Shown: positions 1 through 13,159, counted from the first letter of the stretch. The stretch: 64,000 bases of DNA from Lunularia cruciata (GCA_948567375.1 OX419759.1:18630744-18694743); one strand, 5' to 3'. The notes: generated from the sequence alone by a model not told the origin. Numbers and translations: made by a program.

Positions 1-922
1 CTTCCAATACCACCACTCTAGCATCCAAGCAAACTAGCTTTGGTACTACAACTGTCCTGATAGTTGTCACATTTATACACATCATTACACAACATACATT
101 GCATTAACAATATATTGTAGAAGCACAACTCACACAAAAGTCATACATAAATTTTGGTGCCACAATTGCTCTCTTAGCTGGCGGTTAGGTCTCTTTAACT
201 CTAGATAGTCATCTATTCTAAAACATGACATTCTCTATGGCAGACCAAGATCAAGAGGCTGGGTGCTATTGAGCCTCATTAAATCATTTGTATGCAATCT
301 TTATCACATAAAAAGTGAACTAGCTATAAGTCAAATACATATAGGACATAACCACTGTCCTTGAAGAAGCACTCTGAGTGAAGGATCAAACATAGCATAT
401 GCCATCCTCTTTAACAACTATCACACACCAAATAAGAGCAACTTCACCAAAAGAGCCACATAACATGCACCGGAAGTGTATATGTACAAGAGCTAAGCTT
501 GGATTCATATTGCAGTCAATGTTTGGGAGGTGGTATGGCACACAATTTCACACATGATCCTTCCAACACAAGGACTCAAAGAGGCAAAAATTTGCACACC
601 CTCAAGATAGTGTGGCTTGTAGTAACATCAAGTGCCATTGGTGTAGTCTATTGTAGATATACATAGTCACTTGGATAAAATTGATGGATTGAGGATCTAT
701 AACCTCCTTCTCAAATAGTAGCATAACATATAGTATCCTTATGCTGAGCAATTGCTAAGTTCTCAAATGCCATCTGCATCACTCTCCAAAGATCTCTACC
801 CATTGAGAACAAGCGTTCACCTATATGTCTAGATCATCCAAGTCCAAAACTATAGTAGCATCACAACAAATGGTTATAAGTAAATCTAAATCTCATCCAT
901 GGATTAAGAAAGTAAGTAAGCA

Positions 923-1291
923 GAGAAAGTAAGCAGAGAAAGATGCTAAGGAGGCTTGCCAATTGGACCAATAGCCTATGTTCAACCAAGTAATTGGAGA
1001 TCCCAATCTCCCAAGTGGCCTATATACAACCCATACTTACACAATACTCTCTTCACCATCTAAACCACTCTCTCTAGTAACCCATCTACCTCAAGGTGAT
1101 CTTAAGGAGAGAAAGTAAGCAGAGAAAGATGCTAAGGAGGCTTGCCAATGGACCAATAGCCTATGTTCAACCAAGTAATTGGAGATCCCAATCTCTTAAG
1201 TAGCCTATATACAACCCATACTTACACAATACTCTCTTCACCATCTAAACCACTCTCTCTAGTAACCCATCTACCTCAAGGTGATTTTAAG
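923..1291. repeat. 186-bp tandem duplication
   Basis: Two adjacent copies, about 923-1108 and 1109-1291, are nearly identical and both begin with GAGAAAGTAAGCAGAG. The few differences are single bases and one 1-bp indel, so the duplication is much younger than the gypsy remnant around it. Confidence 0.85.
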
Positions 1292-1402
1292 AGATAGTAC
1301 AATGATCAATCAAAGCCTTGTCACACAAGACTTGAAACTCTCACACGAACTCTATACCTTGATCAATCAAACCTAATTTGGTGTACCAAAATGATTAGGA
1401 AT

Positions 1403-1648
1403 CTAATCTATGAACAAGTAAGCAGTCACTTCATTAGACTTATCCAAAATTACCATTAACTCAATCCACTTGGAGAAGTGTTCCACCATAACCAAACATA
1501 CCAATGATATCTCATAGTCAATGATAAAGGTACAACAAAGTTCAAAATCCAATGGTAGGTAAAGAGTGTGACTATGGTTAGGAGCATTAAATGATGCTTG
1601 TAACTTGGTCACAAACCACCCATCTGGCAACAAACTATTGTATATCAA
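1403..1648 (-). pseudogene. Integrase core fragment of family C gypsy element
   Basis: The minus-strand reading contains VMVEHFSKWIEL followed closely by DKSNEVTAY. This matches the part of the retroviral-type integrase core just after the first catalytic Asp in many Ty3/gypsy integrases. About 80 codons are open. The catalytic Asp region is degraded and the rest of the integrase is not readable in one frame. Its position downstream (left) of the reverse transcriptase fits gypsy gene order. This is a relic, not a functional gene. Confidence 0.55.
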
Positions 1649-2559
1649 TGTGCATATTGTGTCACCAATAATGACTTTAGAGTAAGTTATATGTATACTT
1701 TACTCCAAAATGTCCTAGCTCCTCATGAGCATGATGTACAAATTGTAGTCTTTGAAATGGAAGTGGTATTATCACACTCTATCATCCTCCCACACACAAA
1801 GAAGTTGTCTTTTCTCTAATCTAAACCACCTAGCTTATTGAAGGACATGGTCTTTCTCCTTGGCACCAACTATGCCATCCACAACACCAATGCAAAGAGA
1901 ATCTATCACTAAGAAATCATCATAAATGTTTTGCTGACCTAAACCAAAATCTCCACCCTTTGGATCTATGACCCAACAACTCCTCTGACATGTGTTGAGA
2001 GAGATACCACCAAGGTCTCACAAAATATACATAGAAAGGTAGATGCATACCAACTTGGCATCATCTCCTCATCTGTTTCACCATGCCAATGTGCTTTAGT
2101 CTGATCTTGTTATCTTGGATATGGGTTTATACTCAACCTATCTACATCATGGTTCACCATTCCAAGTCTATGAATAACCATGAAATCATACTCATAAATC
2201 AAAGCTCATTATGCAAGCTTCCTTAAAAGCTTATCTGACTTCATCAACCAGTTCTATGGTTGATGATCAATGTCAAGAGTGAAGGGGTTACCAAATATGT
2301 AACATTGGAAATGTACTATTGCTCATATGCCTGCCAAACACTCTCCCTCATATGAACTATACTTCACCTTTGTTGATTTGTTAGAGCAACTAGCACAGGC
2401 CACCACAAACTCCTCTTCATCATCATGTTGAATAAGCACTACTCCAAGCCCCAATGTATTCCAGTAAATATGCACCTAGAATGGTCATCTTTTGATCAGT
2501 CTCTTAAGAATAAAAGTAAATGTCAACCTCTCCATGAGTTCTATAAATACTCTCTCATG

Positions 2560-3088
2560 CTCATCCTCCCAACACCACTTTTGTGTAACCTTGGTCAACT
2601 TTATCACAGCCTTGGCAATGGCACTAAATCCTCTAACATATTGGTAATAGAATTCTGCCATCCCAAGGAATGCTCACACTCTACTCACATCTATAGGTCA
2701 AAGAATACATGCAATAGCCTCCATCTTGGTCTGCTAAACACCAAGTCCTTTAGGGTAGATAGTGTGATCCAAATACTCAACCGACTTGTGGAAGAATCTA
2801 CACTTCCCAAGATGTAATTTGAGACCTCAACCTCTCAAACATCTCCAAAAAATGTCTTTCATTCTCTTCCATAGTAGTGCTATAGACCAAAATGTCATCA
2901 ATATAGCATCAAGCAAAATCCAATCCTGCTAGGATCCCATCCATGACCCTTTAAAACTTGGTAAGAGTGTTCTTTAACCCAAATGGTAAGAACCTTTATT
3001 GATATAATATATCCTTTGTGAGGATCAATAGCCCAAAATATTGTCTGAAACTTGTCCTCCTCCTTAATTGGTAATTGATGATATCTTG
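2560..3088 (-). pseudogene. Reverse transcriptase (C-terminal half) to RNase H fragment
   Basis: Minus-strand reading across stops gives LHLGKCRFFHKSVEYLDHTI, then a TKMEAI stretch, then RAFLGMAEFYYQYVRGF. These are the thumb and connection region motifs of Ty3/gypsy reverse transcriptases. The FLDD-type active site should lie near 2900 but is degraded (a DD remains in a broken frame). The right edge is cut by the solo LTR at 3089; the missing upstream part resumes at about 3520-3640. Confidence 0.6.
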
Positions 3089-3514
3089 TGTAACAATATA
3101 GAGTTTAGCAACAAAGTCAATCAGGCTCACGAAGTAGCACATAAGACAAATTAGCCTAGAATATCTAGGAAGCTTCTAGGAAGCTTCTTGGGAAGCTTCC
3201 CGGTTAGCTGAGCTCGCACCTTAAGTAAGTAGCTTCTAGAAGGAAGCTTCTAGAAGCTTCCAACTAGCTTAGCTTGCACGCCAAGTAGGCGGCTTCTAGA
3301 AGGAAACTTCTTGAGAAGCTTCCTAGTTAACTTGGCTTGCACTCTAAGAAAGTGGCTTGAGGAAGCTTATTGAGAAGCTTCTCAAGGGCCTTGTATGCTA
3401 CCTATAAATACCAAAGCCAAAGCTCATGCTAGGCATTTGGAGTTTTCCCTCATTCAAGTGTCCAAATGTGAGTTTCCATTCTCCTATTTCTCTCCTCGGT
3501 TTTGGTCTTTTACA
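3089..3514 (+). repeat. Solo LTR, family A (chromovirus)
   Basis: It starts TGTAACAATA and ends TTTTACA, is 426 bp long, and is the reverse-complement match of the LTRs at 44855 and 50074. It has the same arrays of AAGCTTC-type palindromes and a CTATAAATACC promoter box near 3402. It is flanked by perfect 5-bp direct repeats TCTTG (3084-3088 and 3515-3519), and no internal region is present. A full element therefore inserted here and was reduced by LTR-LTR recombination. The orientation opposes the element at 44.9 kb. Clear divergence from the young LTRs marks it as older. Confidence 0.92.
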
Positions 3515-3519
3515 TCTTG

Positions 3520-3644
3520 CTTGAAGATCCAAAGTATTGAAGACCTTTGCATGCCTAATTGTATCAAAGATCTCCTCTAAATATAGGCATGGCATATCAA
3601 TCAACCCTAGTCTATCAATTGATAGGATAGTAATCTCCATACAT
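3520..3644 (-). pseudogene. Reverse transcriptase fragment (N-terminal side), family C
   Basis: Minus-strand reading gives LEEIFDTIRHAKVFNTLDL, the conserved gypsy region just before the first catalytic Asp of the reverse transcriptase (the S-x-L-D-L motif). It joins the fragment at 2560-3088 if the solo LTR at 3089-3514 and one target-site copy are ignored. It is cut on the right by the second solo LTR. Confidence 0.6.
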
Positions 3645-4348
3645 TGTAATACTCTTTGGACAAGAGAAGAGAGAAAATACAAATTTCACACTCAATCATC
3701 CAATGCCCCAAAGGAGCACCTTCTCTTTATTATATGGACAAAGAGGATTTCCTCCAAAGAAGCTCCACCATAGGATTAGACACACAAATAGATGACATTT
3801 CAGCAAGCTCCACCCTTGGATTACTTACTTGGATGGGTGAGATGTTGGTCTTGGTCCTATCTGGTTGGTCAAACAAGCTTTGACCAAAGGGAATATTTTA
3901 GGGAATCTTCTTGTAAGAATCTCAAAATCATGTGGGTGAGGTATCATTGGAAAGCTCTTGACAAGACAAAGATGGGGAGATGGGAAGGCTAGCCTCTCCT
4001 TTTTTGGGTGGAATTAGTATATTTTTGAGGCCTAATTTATCTGTTTAGGCATTCAAAATTTTGGTTCGTACTCTATTAGTAGAGGTCCCCTTTTGGTGAT
4101 ACCTCTTTCTGATATGTTTAGTCCATCATGTGTAACATCCTTCAAGATATTACCAAACCAATTCTCACCTTTAAATCATATATCTAGCTATTGGTTCTAA
4201 GGTTTTCAAGTTTATTTTGATTTTTGCACTATTAGTAGAAGTACTCTTTTGGTGATACTTCTATCTGATCTATCATGTATAATATCATTCCAAATGTTAC
4301 CAAACCAAATTTCACATCTAGATCATATGGCTAGCCCTTGGTATAACA
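3645..4348 (-). repeat. Solo LTR, family B
   Basis: A 704-bp LTR in minus orientation related to the LTRs at 62076, 39228, 27046, 42.0 kb and 53.3 kb. It begins TGTAATACTC on the left and ends GGTATAACA on the right. Perfect target duplications TACAT lie at 3640-3644 and 4349-4353. The U3 part (right side) contains two diverged copies of a ~155-bp unit, each with the CTACTATTAG-like block. No internal sequence is attached. It landed in the same reverse transcriptase gene as the solo LTR 130 bp away. Confidence 0.9.
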
Positions 4349-4353
4349 TACAT

Positions 4354-7300
4354 CCACCTATTTGTATAGTTGTTGCACATATCTTTCTTGGTTGGCATCA
4401 CTGTAGCTAAAGCATACTCTCCATGTGAAAGCTCTATCAAACCAACCTCAAAAGGTTCTTTACTACAAGTCTAAATCAATTTTCTCTCCATGTCATTATA
4501 ACTATAGGGACATCAAAAAATTGGTGTATCACTAGTCAACTCAATCCAAATATAATTCTTTTTTAGAGCACCCAAATCATTTACACTAAAGGCAAAAAAT
4601 TCATGTAGCTCCTCAAGACTCTCCATCTTTCCCCTCTTGTAAATTTGGGTCCAATGTTTGGCTCTAAAGTATCCTCTATAATTGATGTAGGAGTGGAAGA
4701 TACACTAATTGACTACTATACTAGGCTCTTGGGAGCAATAATGTCATGCTTCCAACCACTAGAGTCCCCAACCTTAGGCAGAAAACTCCCTTTGCTCTAT
4801 CTATAAGCTCTGTATGGCATATAATTTCATCCCAAGTAGACCAAAGGTGTAAACCACGTAGACCATGCTCACTTATATGGACTCCAAGTAGACCACTCTC
4901 ATTAGTAGTCACTTCTTGTGCCCCAAGAATACCATGGCACTTGGTCCCTTACTCCCAACATGTGCTTAGATTGTCTTGAGAGGCATAGAGCTCATAAGTG
5001 TTCAAGTATTGATGCCTATCAAGTGTATCTTATGTTGCTCTACCAAGCCAAGGCTCACAATCCGTATCAAAAAGTTTAGGTCCATAGCTTGACCTAACAC
5101 TTCATGTTTGGATGCCTCTAATATTGTTGTAATAATGGTAATATTGATACAAAAACCCATCACCTACTCTCTCTCCATGGCATTGGAATCCACCAACTAC
5201 TATAATTGTGAGTCCCAACAAGTCCAAGACCTCCTTCTCCAAAAGCATGGGAGCTTGAGAAACTCATAAGTTTGGGTAAAGTAGGTTTGGGCTATCCAAC
5301 AAGGTTCACCACTACCATAGTTGACCTATCAGCCACCATCACCATCTAAGATTAGTGCCCAATATCCAAAATATCATCAATAACAAGGTAATCTAGTCCT
5401 TGAATCCCATCATAAGTACATTAGAGAACCTCTTTAGGTAAGAGGTTTGTCCACCAAAGACAAACATGATGAGTTTGTGATCCCACTCTTGATATATCCA
5501 ACAACATGACAAGTTCCATCCAAGATTGGACTTGATGTGTACTCACTGCTACTTGTGTAGGATGGACTTTCTCCCATTAAATGTAGACTAGAGAAACAAA
5601 TTGATGAACTTGGAGATGTTGTAGTGTATGTAACATCTTGGAAAACACACCAAAATGGAGATCTTGCAAACCTTGATCTCAGCTAGTAAGGATATGTTCC
5701 TAACATAACCATTCAAAAATCACCAAATGAATGGGACCATATCCCTCCAAATCCTACATTCATAGTAAGGAAATGTCTATTGGTAGGGTCTTATTAACCC
5801 TTGACTATTGATATTGATAATAACTCAAGATACCAATAGGCCAAATGTGCCACATGATGTCAAGAGACTTTCTTAGCAGTCTCATCTCTCTCCACATACA
5901 AGTACCTCTAGATACTACCAAGCAATAAGTGTGATATCCAAAGGCAACAAGGTAATAGACTTTGCAATCTCATCCTCACATTGGTCTCCTAGAACATCCA
6001 AGGTAGATAGAACAATCCCACTTGTACTCCAAATCTGAATGATCTCCTTTGGTATAGAGGTATCTTCCGCAAAGGCGTCCACTCCAAGAAGTCACTAGGC
6101 CAAGTAACAGAACCACTGAAATTTGAAATTGATGCCATGGTCCTTGATTGTAGTGAACTAAAAATACCACTACTAAAGCATATTGGTAAGCGATATATTC
6201 ATCTCTCACCTAACTTCTAACCTAGCATATAAGAAGTTATTTCCTCTCACTAGTCAACTTTAAAACCCATGGAGTATAACACTACTCCACTAACTAGCAC
6301 ATCATATGAGTCTACTATTGTTGCAATGATGTGAGCTCTTACTATGGAGCTATCAATCGGATGTCCAAGCTACATCCGGATAATAAGCTCTCCACTTGTG
6401 ATATATTGTTTTAAACCACTCCTAGAGATATTTGGATATGAAATGGACACCTCTCCATACCAATCTTCTATTGCTCAAGACCAACAACAACAACCTTCCC
6501 CAACATAAAGATTGCATACTAGAGTTTAATAAGATGCTTTATGGTGTATAGACCTTCCTTGAAAGTCACACCACTGGAAAATCCTACTTTAATTGTCCAA
6601 TTAGACAACTCTAGGTGGGAACCAAGCTCACTCAAAGGCAGGTCTATTTGATAGCTATTCCAACCTAGCTATTATTATCTACCATAAACTATTGGTGGTT
6701 GAGCGGACCCCATGCTCCTCAACCAAGTTAGCTCTACTATTGACTTCCTTTGCTCTAAAGTGGAAACCATATCATCCCTACTCTCACAAAGTGTGGCAAC
6801 CAATCGGAACACTAGAACATGCTCAACTCCTAATGTACACATGTTACTAATTGAGAACAAAGGGATGCACATAATCAACTAAGCCACCCCCAAAATCATG
6901 CTAGACTCAATATATGTAGTAGCAAGTGGTTGACTAGCATCTAGTCCATCATGCACTCTATCACCACCTACCACACTTGCACTTGGATATTTAGGAGCCA
7001 TGGATGTCCTTTGTTGTGCCTTAGAGAGTGTGCAAGACTAGAGAAGTCTGACCTATCTACTAGCCTCTCCTTTTTGTGGGCCCAACTCCACTAATGCTCC
7101 TTTAGGCTTTGGAGCACATATTGCACTCCTAGTCATTGTGGTAGATGTATCTACTTTTGTTGCTCTACACATAAAGTTTAAGATACCTCTATCACCAACA
7201 TAAAAGGTGGAAGTCTCAATACCCAAATCTAATCTCCTTGGAGCTATGGCAATGCTAGCCAATCTTTGCTCCAACTACTCAATTCCAATAGCCATAGCTA

Positions 7301-7400
7301 TATTAGAAGCAAGGGTAGGTACTTTGCTGCTACCAAGTGTAGGTCCTCTACCACAACCTCTACAACCTCATCGTCCATGACTTGGAGCTCATGTAACACC
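4354..7400. other. Degraded retroelement interior, no readable gene
   Basis: Composition and short minus-strand runs suggest the gag/protease side of the family C element. No protease DSG motif, zinc knuckle or capsid motif could be picked out, and the longest open stretches are below 80 codons. No LTR, tRNA or host exon was seen. Confidence 0.4.
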
Positions 7401-7494
7401 TACCATAACAACCTTACTACTTTGTAACTCCATGTGAAGGTCAAAGAAATAGTCATAGATAAGACTAGTATGTGGCAGTGGTCACACTATCTTT

Positions 7495-8250
7495 GTGTTG
7501 GCTATGATGCACCAGAGGTATATGTCCACTGCCATGATTGCAACCTCTCTTGTGGTGAGGTCCACCAATTTGATGTCTTTGGTATCCGATAATGTCTTCA
7601 TTGTTGTTTGCACTACCATGATCATCTTCCTTGACGTCTTCATTTACTACATCTTGAATGTCCCTGTCATGATCTTCTCTTGGGGAATCTTTAATTACCT
7701 ACAACTGTTTTCTCTTCTTGGATACCTACACCTTTGATCATGCCAATAACTCCTTTCATTTATGTAGGTACCTTGAGGTGTTATATACCTCATACACATG
7801 CACATATTGCTTTGTCTTTGCATACTTTTCAGCATCCATTCTATATTTCTTGTACTCTATGGCCAATTCTAGGTGCATACAAAAATATCTTTGATGATAA
7901 AAATATGACAAGAACTCCTTGTTTTCTTCTTTGCTTACCAACTTCATCCTAATTTAGAAATGGATTAGAAAAGACAACATGAGAGTGACTCTACTATCCT
8001 TATTTATGTATCCACACATGTTGTGGATCCATTCACAAAATAGTTTTACCTAGTTCAAAGGCTGCTCCTCATGAAGGTACAAAAGAAGATTGCTTGACTC
8101 ATTTTTGAATATGTAGTGTGTTTGGTTTTGAAGAGCTTCATGATTGCTTTAGTAATCACTCTTTGTATGGGGTCCTTGTATGCTCCAATCCACCACATGT
8201 TGATTAGCTTCCCTTCACTAAAAAATGCATTGATCTTCTCATGAAGTTTA
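7495..8250 (-). pseudogene. Family D coding repeat, first copy (relic)
   Basis: The minus strand from about 8040 to 7756 reads, across one stop, a peptide related to the one at 57.1 kb: a hydrophobic FLIHF run followed by MKLVSKEE and YHQRYF, against ILYHTLLHG, LLTKEE and YHQTRYF in the other copy. Two decayed copies 49 kb apart share this arrangement, so this is a dispersed coding repeat. The function is unknown. It is probably part of a mobile element, but no transposase or polymerase motif was seen beside it. Confidence 0.45.
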
Positions 8251-11200
8251 CACTTAGAATGACCTCACAAGGTATCTATTGTCATTGTGTCTAGAAGAGA
8301 TTCAAGCACAAGCACAAGTTCCAATGGACTTTTGTCTAAGAATATACATTCTCTCTTAATGATTCTAGCCCAAGGTCCAAATTTCCTCTAATCTTTAATA
8401 TCATCATCAAATCACACAAACTCCAATTCCACAACAAGAAATTAAGCTTTTTGTTGTGCATTGACTCCTACCTATGATGGAGGGTCCACTTACTCACCTC
8501 AAGTGATTAAAAATCACCTCTGAAAGTGCTCTACACCTTCTTGGTTGGAAAGAGCATCATGCATCTTCATGATCCATCTATTGAAAGACAATGCCTTCCC
8601 AAACACCTACTCACCTAATCTCTCAACTTCAACTCTTATTTCTCACATAAATTCATGAATTCCTTAAGTTAAGGGGAGCCGTTGTGCAAGCAAGAGTTTT
8701 GAATTTATAGCTTGAGTCAAACTATTTTGAAATTCAATGGTTGTATTATTAATGAACTATCAATTTTCACCCAAGTGAGCATTTTGGCCAATTTGAACAG
8801 TCAAGTGATTTCTATTCTTTGTCTAGATAGCAATGCATTCTAGTTATTTGAATCCTTCAGGATTGACTGACTCCCATGCTGATGATGTTCCAGGTTAATG
8901 GTGTTTGATACCAAATTCTAATTTTAAAAAGTTCAACCCGGGGGTTGTCAATGCTAAGAACTCATGATGATTATGGACACAATAAAAAATATCACCACTA
9001 TGAAGATCATACGAGTCATGATTGGAAGGGTCACAAACACAAGGGTCTTTGTCTTTTTGATCCTTAGACATGGAAGAGCAAGAGTATTTTTCCTATGTCA
9101 TCTTCTTATCCTCTTGCATGGTTACCTTCTAGGCTGATGATAAGTACCACAATCTTGTATTCTAGCCTTAACAACTTTCCTACCCTTTCACTATCTACAA
9201 AAATTGCAAAAATAAAAACTTGTACTAACAAATGAGTAGGTAGGTGACCATAATTATTCACATGACATTGATTGCTATATATATAGCCAAAAATTTTGTA
9301 TCTTGGGCCTAAAAATGGCTCCCTTGGTTCTATCTTGCACAAGCTATTCAAATAACATCTCTTAAAAAGTAGTAGCAAGACTTTCTTTTAGTCTTGCATT
9401 ATATTTGGATTTTTCTATGTCCATTCTTCCCTCTTGTTATCTAATAATGAACACTTTTTTGTGAATTTACCTTCTTGTCCAATCATAGAAGATTAACTAT
9501 CCTTGTTTTTGTTTGCATGCTAAATCAAACAAAAATTCAATTTTCTCACTCTCCTTCAACTCTCCAAGAACTTTTCTGATTCTTGCATTCTCCTCTCTTT
9601 GTCTTAGTCCTAACACTTCAAACAAAAGAGTAATATCTCACTCCACTTTTAATATAGACTCAATTTCTTGGACATAAGATAGACTTCTATATCTTTGCTT
9701 CACTTGACAGAACTTTTGCAACTCACTTTATTTGGATTCTTTAAAGTAACAATACCTCATATTTACTCTTTCTAGAGAAAATCAGCTCATCTTCTTTGGA
9801 ATCTTTAATTTTTCCCTCTATTTCTCTTTTCCTTTGAGAAATTATATTGTATCATTCAAAGAATAGTATTGGATCACTTTGCATAATGACATGATACTCC
9901 AAGTCAAGAAACAAGTTCTTCTCAAACTCTATAAAGTGTTAGGGACACTTTTCATAAAACAAGTGCATGGTTACCATCAAGCACTATCAATATGTTATCT
10001 CCCTAAGGTATAGTAGGTGAATAATTTTTTGTCAAAAATGTTTTTTTATGGATAACTTGCAAAACAAATCTTTGAACCTTTCCTATTTAGAGCATGTCCA
10101 AGTAGTTAAAGCCTCAAAATTTTCAGCTTGAAAGTTGAGTACATTTTTGTTTATCTTGGAATGAACATCAAGCTTATTCATATTTTCTACATTTAATAGA
10201 AGATAGGACTAACCAATAATAGAGATTAGGGAATGGAAGGTAAGTATGCTATTTGGCTTTGAAAAGAGTACAATTTTTTGAATGAAAAAATATAAAAGAC
10301 TTTGAAAACCTTTCAAAAAATCCATGTGATGTTCATTAGCCACACATGCAATTGAAGAGCTCCCATGAGAAGTTCTTCCTTCAAGAGAAATTAGATGCAT
10401 TCTTCTTAGCTCATTGCAAGTGAAAACAAAATGCTAAGTTCTATTGCCTTCCTAGTAATTTCACTAAGCAAGAAGTTGATAAATATTACAAATAGAGTTT
10501 CCTTCAAGGGAAGCATAACTTCTTAAAAATCTTTCTTTTTCAATATTTACAAAATACAAGAACCCTTAAAACCCTATCCTATAGTCAATATGTCAAAGAA
10601 CAATATATCTTTGATATGTGAGAAATAAGAAACATACAAGTTGTAAAGACCTAGCAATTTTTTCCCCTAAGAAAGAAATTTTAAATCACATAATAATATC
10701 TTTTCTTAACATAATTCTTGACACTTTTTGCTAATATTATTTCAGATTATTTGTTAATATTATTTACCTTCTTTGTTGTGAGATTTGCAATAGAAGATCT
10801 ATCATAGTTTGAATTATCTCCTTATCAAGAAACTAGTGGTGATATTTGCCTTTCATATCTTAAAATTATCTAAAAACACTCCAAAACAAAAGCTTAAGGC
10901 AATAATCATTCATCCTAGCCTTAATACTATTGAGATATGCATATAATGACTCAACTTGCTTTAGTTGAGGTAATATTTACAAATAGAGTTTAATTGATAT
11001 TACATTATCTTTTCTTGAGCTCAATATATTATGACTGTTCAACTTCATTGGCTAAAGAAGTTAATAAGTGCAAGGGACTAGAAAATTTGAGAAGGCAAGA
11101 TCTCTCTTAGTTAGAGAAATACCTTATTGTTTTTTATGGTATAGGTCAAAGGGAAACCACATTCTCTCATCTCATCAAGAATCTAAAGCTAGTGGAAAAA

Positions 11201-11557
11201 TTTATTTATCCTTTTATCAGGAAATTGAAGTGTGGTGAAGATACATGCTTAGATGAATACACCTTGGTGGTGAACTTATATTTAATAGTAGTATGAAATA
11301 AAAGCCTTTCATGACTTAGAACAATATCAAATTGAACCCAAGATTCACTATAATAGTTTAGTTCATCATTTTGTGTACTAGACTAGCCTACTTTGTTTTG
11401 TCTTTGTATCTACAACGTGACATAAGAAACACAAATTTAATCTTTTTTACTATCTTTAAATGCTATAGAGAAAACAGTTTTCAAGAAAATCAAAGTAGAC
11501 GTTTTCATAGTTGATCACATGCTTGATTACAATAAATTTTGGATTCAAATTTTGTTT
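8251..11557. other. AT-rich region with decayed coiled-coil coding relic
   Basis: No intact gene is seen. Between about 9800 and 9500 the minus strand reads, with two or three stops, a long Glu/Lys/Arg-rich helix-like peptide including LRQREENARIRKVLGELKES, so this was once coding. The remainder is AT-rich sequence with stops in all frames. No LTR or terminal inverted repeat was resolved here. Confidence 0.35.
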
Positions 11558-11562
11558 ATTTG

Positions 11563-12637
11563 AAGGGAAATTTACATAAATACCCCCAAAATTGTAGAAG
11601 TACCTTGACAAACTATTAATTAAAAAAACACCCTTGGTTGCTTTGGGTCAAGGTCGGAGCAAGGCTATGCCAAGCCCAAAATTGCATGATTTTGCTCCCA
11701 AATAATTATAGAAGTGGTGAGATTACACCATTGCTTTGATGAACTTTCTTTCTTCTTTACAATCACTAGTTGACAAACACATTACTATTTGGGGACAAAA
11801 GTCAAACATCCTAGAGTTTGAATTTGGCGATTAATAAGCAAAGATTCTCAAAACATTGAGCTGATAAATTCTTCTACAATAAAATGATGATAGTCAAGTA
11901 TACAAGTGAGCGATAGGATCATCTTTACTTTCCAATATATAATTTACAATTGGATATGTGGAAATTCATTGAACATATAATAGTAGCATCTTGTATTCAA
12001 ACAATTGCTATAATTGAACAACTTACAACCAAATTTGTCTATGTGCAACTAGTTGAAAGATTCTTTGAGGGTATTAAATTGCAAAAAACATGGCTTTTGT
12101 ACCTTAATTTCCAAATTTGAACTCACTTGAAACTTCCACTTAGGTCTAGCTTTGATCTTATCTTCAAACAACTGCATTGAGTTGGATTTCTGAGTATTGA
12201 ACTCTACCACAAGCATACTTATTGATATTGAGTTGGAAAATCCATACTGCTTGGAGAAGGATAAACAATGGAAAAGAAATCACTATGGAAGGAGTTAGTC
12301 ATGAAGATAAGAATGAAAATATGTATTGAATGAACTAGAGGGATAAAAGTGAGAAGAACTTTCTTGCTTGTGATGCCATGCAAACAAAATGATATAAGAT
12401 CATAGTTACAAGTTGTAGAGACTATTATCAAATTGATTTTGAGTTTTTGGTTCATATCCCTTAGTGCAATATAGGAATGGAAAATTATTCTCCCACAAAA
12501 CCAAAAACTGCCAAGGCTTGGCCCAGCTCCCCATCCTTGGCCCTGAACCAACCAAGTGTATTTTTGTAATTAGCAATTTTGTAGGGGTACTTTTGCAATT
12601 TTACAACTTGTTGGGGGTATTTGTTTAAATTTCCCTT
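11563..12637. mobile_element. Transposon with long terminal inverted repeats (non-autonomous)
   Basis: A 1,075-bp element. The left end begins AAGGGAAATTTACATAAAT and the right end, read on the opposite strand, begins AAGGGAAATTTAAACAAAT. The inverted similarity continues with small gaps for roughly 150 bp and includes a TTGGTTG block and a CCAAGCC/GCCAAGCC block on each arm. The flanking sequence ATTTG is repeated at 11558-11562 and 12638-12642, giving a 5-bp target duplication. The interior has no credible transposase. The ends do not clearly match hAT, CACTA, Mutator or Harbinger signatures, so I leave the superfamily open. Confidence 0.75.
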
Positions 12638-12642
12638 ATTTG

Positions 12643-13159
12643 AGTTGATTCAAAATGTTTGCCATGCGGGCTCTTACTAAAATCATCCAAGAGTCTTATA
12701 ATTTTAGACCTCCAATCAAATTATTAAAAGAAACTCATGAGTTTATATTGATATTGAGATGAACACCTAAAACCATTGAATAAGATTACATTCAATCAAC
12801 AATTCAAACTTAAACCCAAGCCATAAAAATGCATAGAGGACTTGAGAAAATGCTATATCTTATGACTTACTGATGGTTGTGATGCAAGAAATTTTCTTGA
12901 AAGTGCAAGTTTGTTCTATTTTCTACTTTGTTAGAAATATAGAAATATATTTTTATATTTAGCTGAGGAACCCATTAGTTATGTATTATTCAACTTCATC
13001 CTTATGTATGCTAAAGTATTAAGGAGATGAAGGTATGAAGAGGATGCTTCAAAGTCATTTGGCCTTGAGCAGCCTTTGTCCAAAAGACCTAGATAAAGAA
13101 CTACCACCAAGTACAAATGCTACACAACAAAGAGTTCTCATGCAAGGATAGTGACCGCA
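12643..13159. other. No feature recognised
   Basis: AT-rich sequence without an open frame, a repeat border or a splice-supported exon that I can defend. Confidence 0.4.

Larger units (their letters stand above)
1..7400 (-). mobile_element. Decayed Ty3/gypsy element (family C), ends not found
   Basis: Scattered peptides on the minus strand read in gypsy pol order from right to left: reverse transcriptase (about 3640 to 2560), an RNase H-like stretch (about 2450-2180) and integrase core (1648-1403). Every piece is broken by stops and frameshifts. Two solo LTRs of other families were inserted later into the reverse transcriptase. The part right of 4354 should hold protease and gag, but I could not read either with confidence. 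No LTR of this element was recognised, so both ends are approximate and the left one may lie outside the window. Confidence 0.55.

Noticed and set aside
3160-3400. Array of spaced palindromes (AAGCTTC) resembling a CRISPR-like or satellite repeat
   Set aside because: The repeats are short, irregular and lie entirely within a defined LTR with target duplications. They are LTR sequence.
8934-8947. CAACCCGGGGGTTG palindrome as a regulatory site
   Set aside because: A single short palindrome in degraded sequence without context; expected occasionally by chance.
12219-12551. 110-codon minus-strand ORF inside the inverted-repeat transposon
   Set aside because: It begins in the inverted repeat itself and has no transposase motif; probably chance.
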